A stretch of 8,707 nucleotides of DNA from Pseudomonadota bacterium (GTDB taxonomy: Bacteria; Pseudomonadota; Gammaproteobacteria; Xanthomonadales; Xanthomonadaceae). Every line of letters starts with the position of its first letter. The stretch's first letter is position 1. The position numbers were made by a program, and so were the translations under genes. The notes beneath the pieces are model-generated. The model searched no databases. It was not told where the DNA came from and saw only the letters and a program-made list of their open reading frames with translations. This document shows positions 6,562-8,707 of this stretch, piece by piece. The stretch covers positions 1 through 8,707 of the forward strand of contig JANXZP010000071.1 in assembly GCA_025355485.1 (NCBI GenBank). Direction: 5' to 3'.

Positions 6562-7641
6562 ATGTCGTTCGCCACCGCCGAAACCCGCGACGCAGTTTCC
6601 GCCGAAAGCTGCAATCCCCGCACTGCAACGTACCCACCGCAGCCTACGCACTTCGATGCGCGTGGCGAGTTCGACCTGGTGGTCGCGATGCGCCATGCGG
6701 GCACGCGCAACGTGCGCGTGCGCTGGCAGCTCGTCGGCAATCCGGACGCACCGACGCTCGTCGTGCAGGGCGGCATTTCAGCTGATCGCAATGCGGCTGC
6801 GACCGATGCCGCTGCGACTGATACCGCTACAGAGCCGGGCTGGTGGCAGGCGCAAATCGGTGCAGACGGCGGGTTCGACCTGCGACGCGTGCAATTGCTT
6901 TCGATCGACTGGATCGGTGCCGACGGCACACTCGATGCGCCGATCGATACCGCCGACCAGGCCGACGCGATCGCCGCGACCCTGGATCGGCTGCGCATCG
7001 CGCGCATCGCCGCGTTCGTCGGCTGCTCGTACGGCGCACTGGTCGGCCTGCAATTCGCCGCGCGATATCCGACGCGCTTGCAGAAACTCGTCGCGATCTC
7101 CGGCGCGCACCGGCCGCATCCGTATGCGAGCGCGCTGCGTGCGTTGCAACGCAAGGTCGTCGCGCTCGGGCAACTGCAGTGCGCGGACGAGCTCGGCCTG
7201 TCGATTGCGCGGCAACTCGCGATGCTGACCTATCGCACGCCGGAGGAATTCGAACAGCGCTTCGTGGCCGACACCGTGCTCGACGGCGCGCATGCGCGCT
7301 GTGCCGCCGAGGATTACCTGGAAGTCTGCGGTGCTCGCTATGCCGAGCGCTGGTCGCCGACGGCGTTCCTGCGGCTGTCCGAATCGATCGACCTGCATCG
7401 CGTGGATCCGGCGCAAGTCACCGTGCCGACCACGTTGGTCGCGGTGGAAGGCGATCGGCTGGTTCCGCCCACGGACGTGCATGAACTCGCCGGGCGCATC
7501 GCCGCACCGACGCGCGTGCATGTGCTGCGCTCGCTGTATGGACACGATGCGTTCCTCAAGGACGTGATGCCGGTCGCCGCGATCCTGCGCAAGGCGCTCG
7601 AAACTTCTTCATTCGATTGCAGCAACGGAGGTGTGGCATGA
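6562..7641 (+). CDS. metX: MetX-type homoserine O-acyltransferase
   Basis: Predicted cytoplasmic alpha/beta-hydrolase-fold enzyme that acylates homoserine with acetyl- or succinyl-CoA in the first committed step to methionine; 359 residues, close to the usual MetX length. The nucleophile elbow is GCSYGALVG (Ser156), the acid is in VAVEGDRLVPP (Asp298) and the base in SLYGHDAFL (His328), matching the MetX triad order. GWW (93-95) and the region 110-130 occupy the place of the family's conserved substrate loop but diverge from the classic GGC.GSTGP motif, so acyl-donor choice cannot be read here. ATG at 6562 is chosen because AGGAG lies eight bases upstream; a TTG in frame at 6394 falls inside the riboswitch and is rejected. 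It overlaps metB by ATGA, and translation is probably controlled by the upstream hairpin and the SAM-I aptamer. A serine O-acyltransferase role is possible but less likely in this context. Confidence 0.88.
   Translation: MSFATAETRDAVSAESCNPRTATYPPQPTHFDARGEFDLVVAMRHAGTRNVRVRWQLVGNPDAPTLVVQGGISADRNAAATDAAATDTATEPGWWQAQIGADGGFDLRRVQLLSIDWIGADGTLDAPIDTADQADAIAATLDRLRIARIAAFVGCSYGALVGLQFAARYPTRLQKLVAISGAHRPHPYASALRALQRKVVALGQLQCADELGLSIARQLAMLTYRTPEEFEQRFVADTVLDGAHARCAAEDYLEVCGARYAERWSPTAFLRLSESIDLHRVDPAQVTVPTTLVAVEGDRLVPPTDVHELAGRIAAPTRVHVLRSLYGHDAFLKDVMPVAAILRKALETSSFDCSNGGVA
6793..6822 (+). repeat. Imperfect 15-base tandem repeat inside metX
   Basis: Two units, GCGGCTGCGACCGAT and GCCGCTGCGACTGAT, differ at two positions and are followed by a decayed third copy. 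They encode AAATD twice (residues 78-87), followed by TAT. The stretch lies where MetX enzymes have a loop after the first core strands, so it is probably a tolerated surface-loop expansion by slippage. Confidence 0.6.
7627..7641 (+). promoter_or_regulatory. metB ribosome-binding site and ATGA overlap with metX
   Basis: GGAGGT (7627-7632) is a strong Shine-Dalgarno five bases before the metB ATG (7638-7640). That ATG shares bases with the metX TGA (7639-7641). The arrangement favours translational coupling, which would pass riboswitch control of metX on to metB. Confidence 0.8.
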
Positions 7642-8707
7642 GCACATTGCGTCCGGGAACCATCGCCGTGCGCAGCGGCATCGACAGCGACACCGCACAC
7701 GGCGCGGTCGTGCCGCCAATCGTGCTGTCGAGCAACTTCAGCTTCGCAAGCTTCAACAACAAACGCGCCTACGACTACACCCGCAGCGGCAACCCGACCC
7801 GCGACCTGCTCGCCGAGGCGCTGGCCGAACTCGAGGGCGGCGCGGGTGGCGTAGTGACCGCGACCGGCATGGCCGCGGTCACGCTGGTGCTGTCGTTGCT
7901 CGAACCCGGCGACCGCATCGTGGTGCCGCACGATTGCTACGGCGGTTGCTGGCGGCTGTTCGGTGCGCTCGCGAAGAAAAACCACTTCGTGCTCGTCACC
8001 GCCGACCTCACCGATCCGCGCGCGCTCGCCGAAGCCCTGCGCATTCCGCCGAAGCTGGTGTGGATCGAGACGCCGAGCAATCCGCTGCTGCGCATCACCG
8101 ATATCCGTTTCGTGGCCGAAGCCGCGCACCGCGTTGGCGCGCTGGTGGTCGCCGACAACACCTTCCTGTCGCCGGCCTTGCAACGTCCGATCGAGCTCGG
8201 CGCGGATCTGGTCGTGCATTCGACGACCAAGTACATCAACGGCCACAGCGATGTCGTCGGTGGCGCGGTGGTCGCGAAGGACGCCGCGTTGCACCAGCAG
8301 CTCGCGTGGTGGGCGAACGCGCTGGGCCTGACCGGCAGTCCGTTCGACAGTTTCCTCACGCTGCGCGGGCTGCGCACGCTCGATGCGCGCCTGCGCGTGC
8401 ACCAGGAAAATGCCGCCACGCTCTCCGAGTTGCTGGAGCGGCATCCTGCCGTTGCAGCAGTGCACTACCCGGGCCTGATCGCGCATCCGGGCCACGCGCT
8501 CGCAACGCGCCAGCAATACGGCTACGGCGCGATGTTGAGCGTCGAACTCGCCGGCGGCGTGCCGGCCGTGCGCGCGTTCCTCGATGGATTGCAGCACTTC
8601 ACGCTCGCCGAATCGCTGGGCGGCGTCGAAAGCCTGATCGCGCATCCGGCGACGATGACGCACGCCTCGATGTCGGCGCAGGCGCGGACGGTCGCGGGTA
8701 TTTCCGA
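7638..8707 (+). CDS. metB: Cystathionine gamma-synthase (PLP, Cys/Met metabolism family), 3' end missing
   Basis: Cytoplasmic PLP enzyme that joins an O-acylhomoserine with cysteine to form cystathionine, the step after the upstream acyltransferase. 356 codons are visible; with a usual length near 386-395, about 30-40 residues lie beyond the edge. The PLP lysine is Lys198 in HSTTKYINGHSD. YDYTRSGNPTR (Tyr47, Arg49) gives the neighbouring-subunit phosphate contacts, Tyr101 in DCYGG stacks on the cofactor, and Asp173 in VADNTF holds the pyridine nitrogen. Lys198, Tyr101 and Asp173 match E. coli MetB numbering exactly. SLGGVESLIAHPATMTHASM near the end is the family's conserved C-terminal motif. 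The start overlaps the metX stop and has a strong Shine-Dalgarno. Close relatives (O-succinylhomoserine sulfhydrylase, cystathionine gamma-lyase) share these residues, so the exact reaction rests on operon context. Confidence 0.92.
   Translation, partial: MSTLRPGTIAVRSGIDSDTAHGAVVPPIVLSSNFSFASFNNKRAYDYTRSGNPTRDLLAEALAELEGGAGGVVTATGMAAVTLVLSLLEPGDRIVVPHDCYGGCWRLFGALAKKNHFVLVTADLTDPRALAEALRIPPKLVWIETPSNPLLRITDIRFVAEAAHRVGALVVADNTFLSPALQRPIELGADLVVHSTTKYINGHSDVVGGAVVAKDAALHQQLAWWANALGLTGSPFDSFLTLRGLRTLDARLRVHQENAATLSELLERHPAVAAVHYPGLIAHPGHALATRQQYGYGAMLSVELAGGVPAVRAFLDGLQHFTLAESLGGVESLIAHPATMTHASMSAQARTVAGIS

Noticed and set aside
7338..8663. A 441-codon minus-strand frame antisense to metX and metB
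   Set aside because: The plus strand carries the PLP lysine and other MetB residues in one uninterrupted frame; the antisense product is compositionally biased and lacks motifs.

Overview
The window is a GC-rich bacterial chromosome segment with genes packed on both strands. Gene content suggests a gammaproteobacterium of the Xanthomonadaceae/Rhodanobacteraceae group (order Lysobacterales). The pointers are a periplasmic two-propeller sensor ending in a GGDEF domain, a DUF4124-M23 peptidase, and a metX-like/metB pair behind a SAM-I (S-box) riboswitch. This assignment is an inference from gene content, not from a marker gene.

Left two thirds (1-6207, all minus strand, transcribed right to left). 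First comes a secreted or periplasmic M23-family peptidase with an N-terminal DUF4124 domain (6207-5221). After 85 bases follows a 1035-residue sensor (5135-2028): signal peptide, 14 propeller blades, Y_Y_Y domain, one membrane helix, a short coiled coil and a GGDEF domain. Nine bases after its stop, in the same frame, a MASE1-GGDEF-EAL protein begins (GTG at 2018) and runs off the left edge. The two signalling proteins look like a co-transcribed cyclic-di-GMP module. The sensor's GGDEF domain has lost catalytic residues (DSDEF, and Asp to Asn at the first metal site) but keeps the RxxD product-binding site. The MASE1 protein has GADEF, no RxxD site, and a largely intact EAL active site in the part visible.

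Centre (6208-6561, no protein gene). This is a divergent regulatory region. An AT-rich palindrome (6288-6310) overlaps a likely promoter for the leftward peptidase gene. A TTGACA-type promoter (6323-6351) drives rightward transcription and should start a few bases before a SAM-I riboswitch aptamer (6364-6474). Downstream, a hairpin of at least 12 base pairs (6526-6557) buries the Shine-Dalgarno sequence of the next gene. Control is therefore most likely at translation initiation.

Right (6562-8707, plus strand). A MetX-type homoserine O-acyltransferase (6562-7641) overlaps by ATGA a metB-type cystathionine gamma-synthase (7638 to the right edge, incomplete). Together they convert homoserine to an acyl-ester and then to cystathionine (or homocysteine), with feedback from S-adenosylmethionine through the riboswitch.

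I saw no tRNA, rRNA, CRISPR array, insertion sequence or phage gene. Long open frames antisense to the real genes are a by-product of the GC-rich codon usage.
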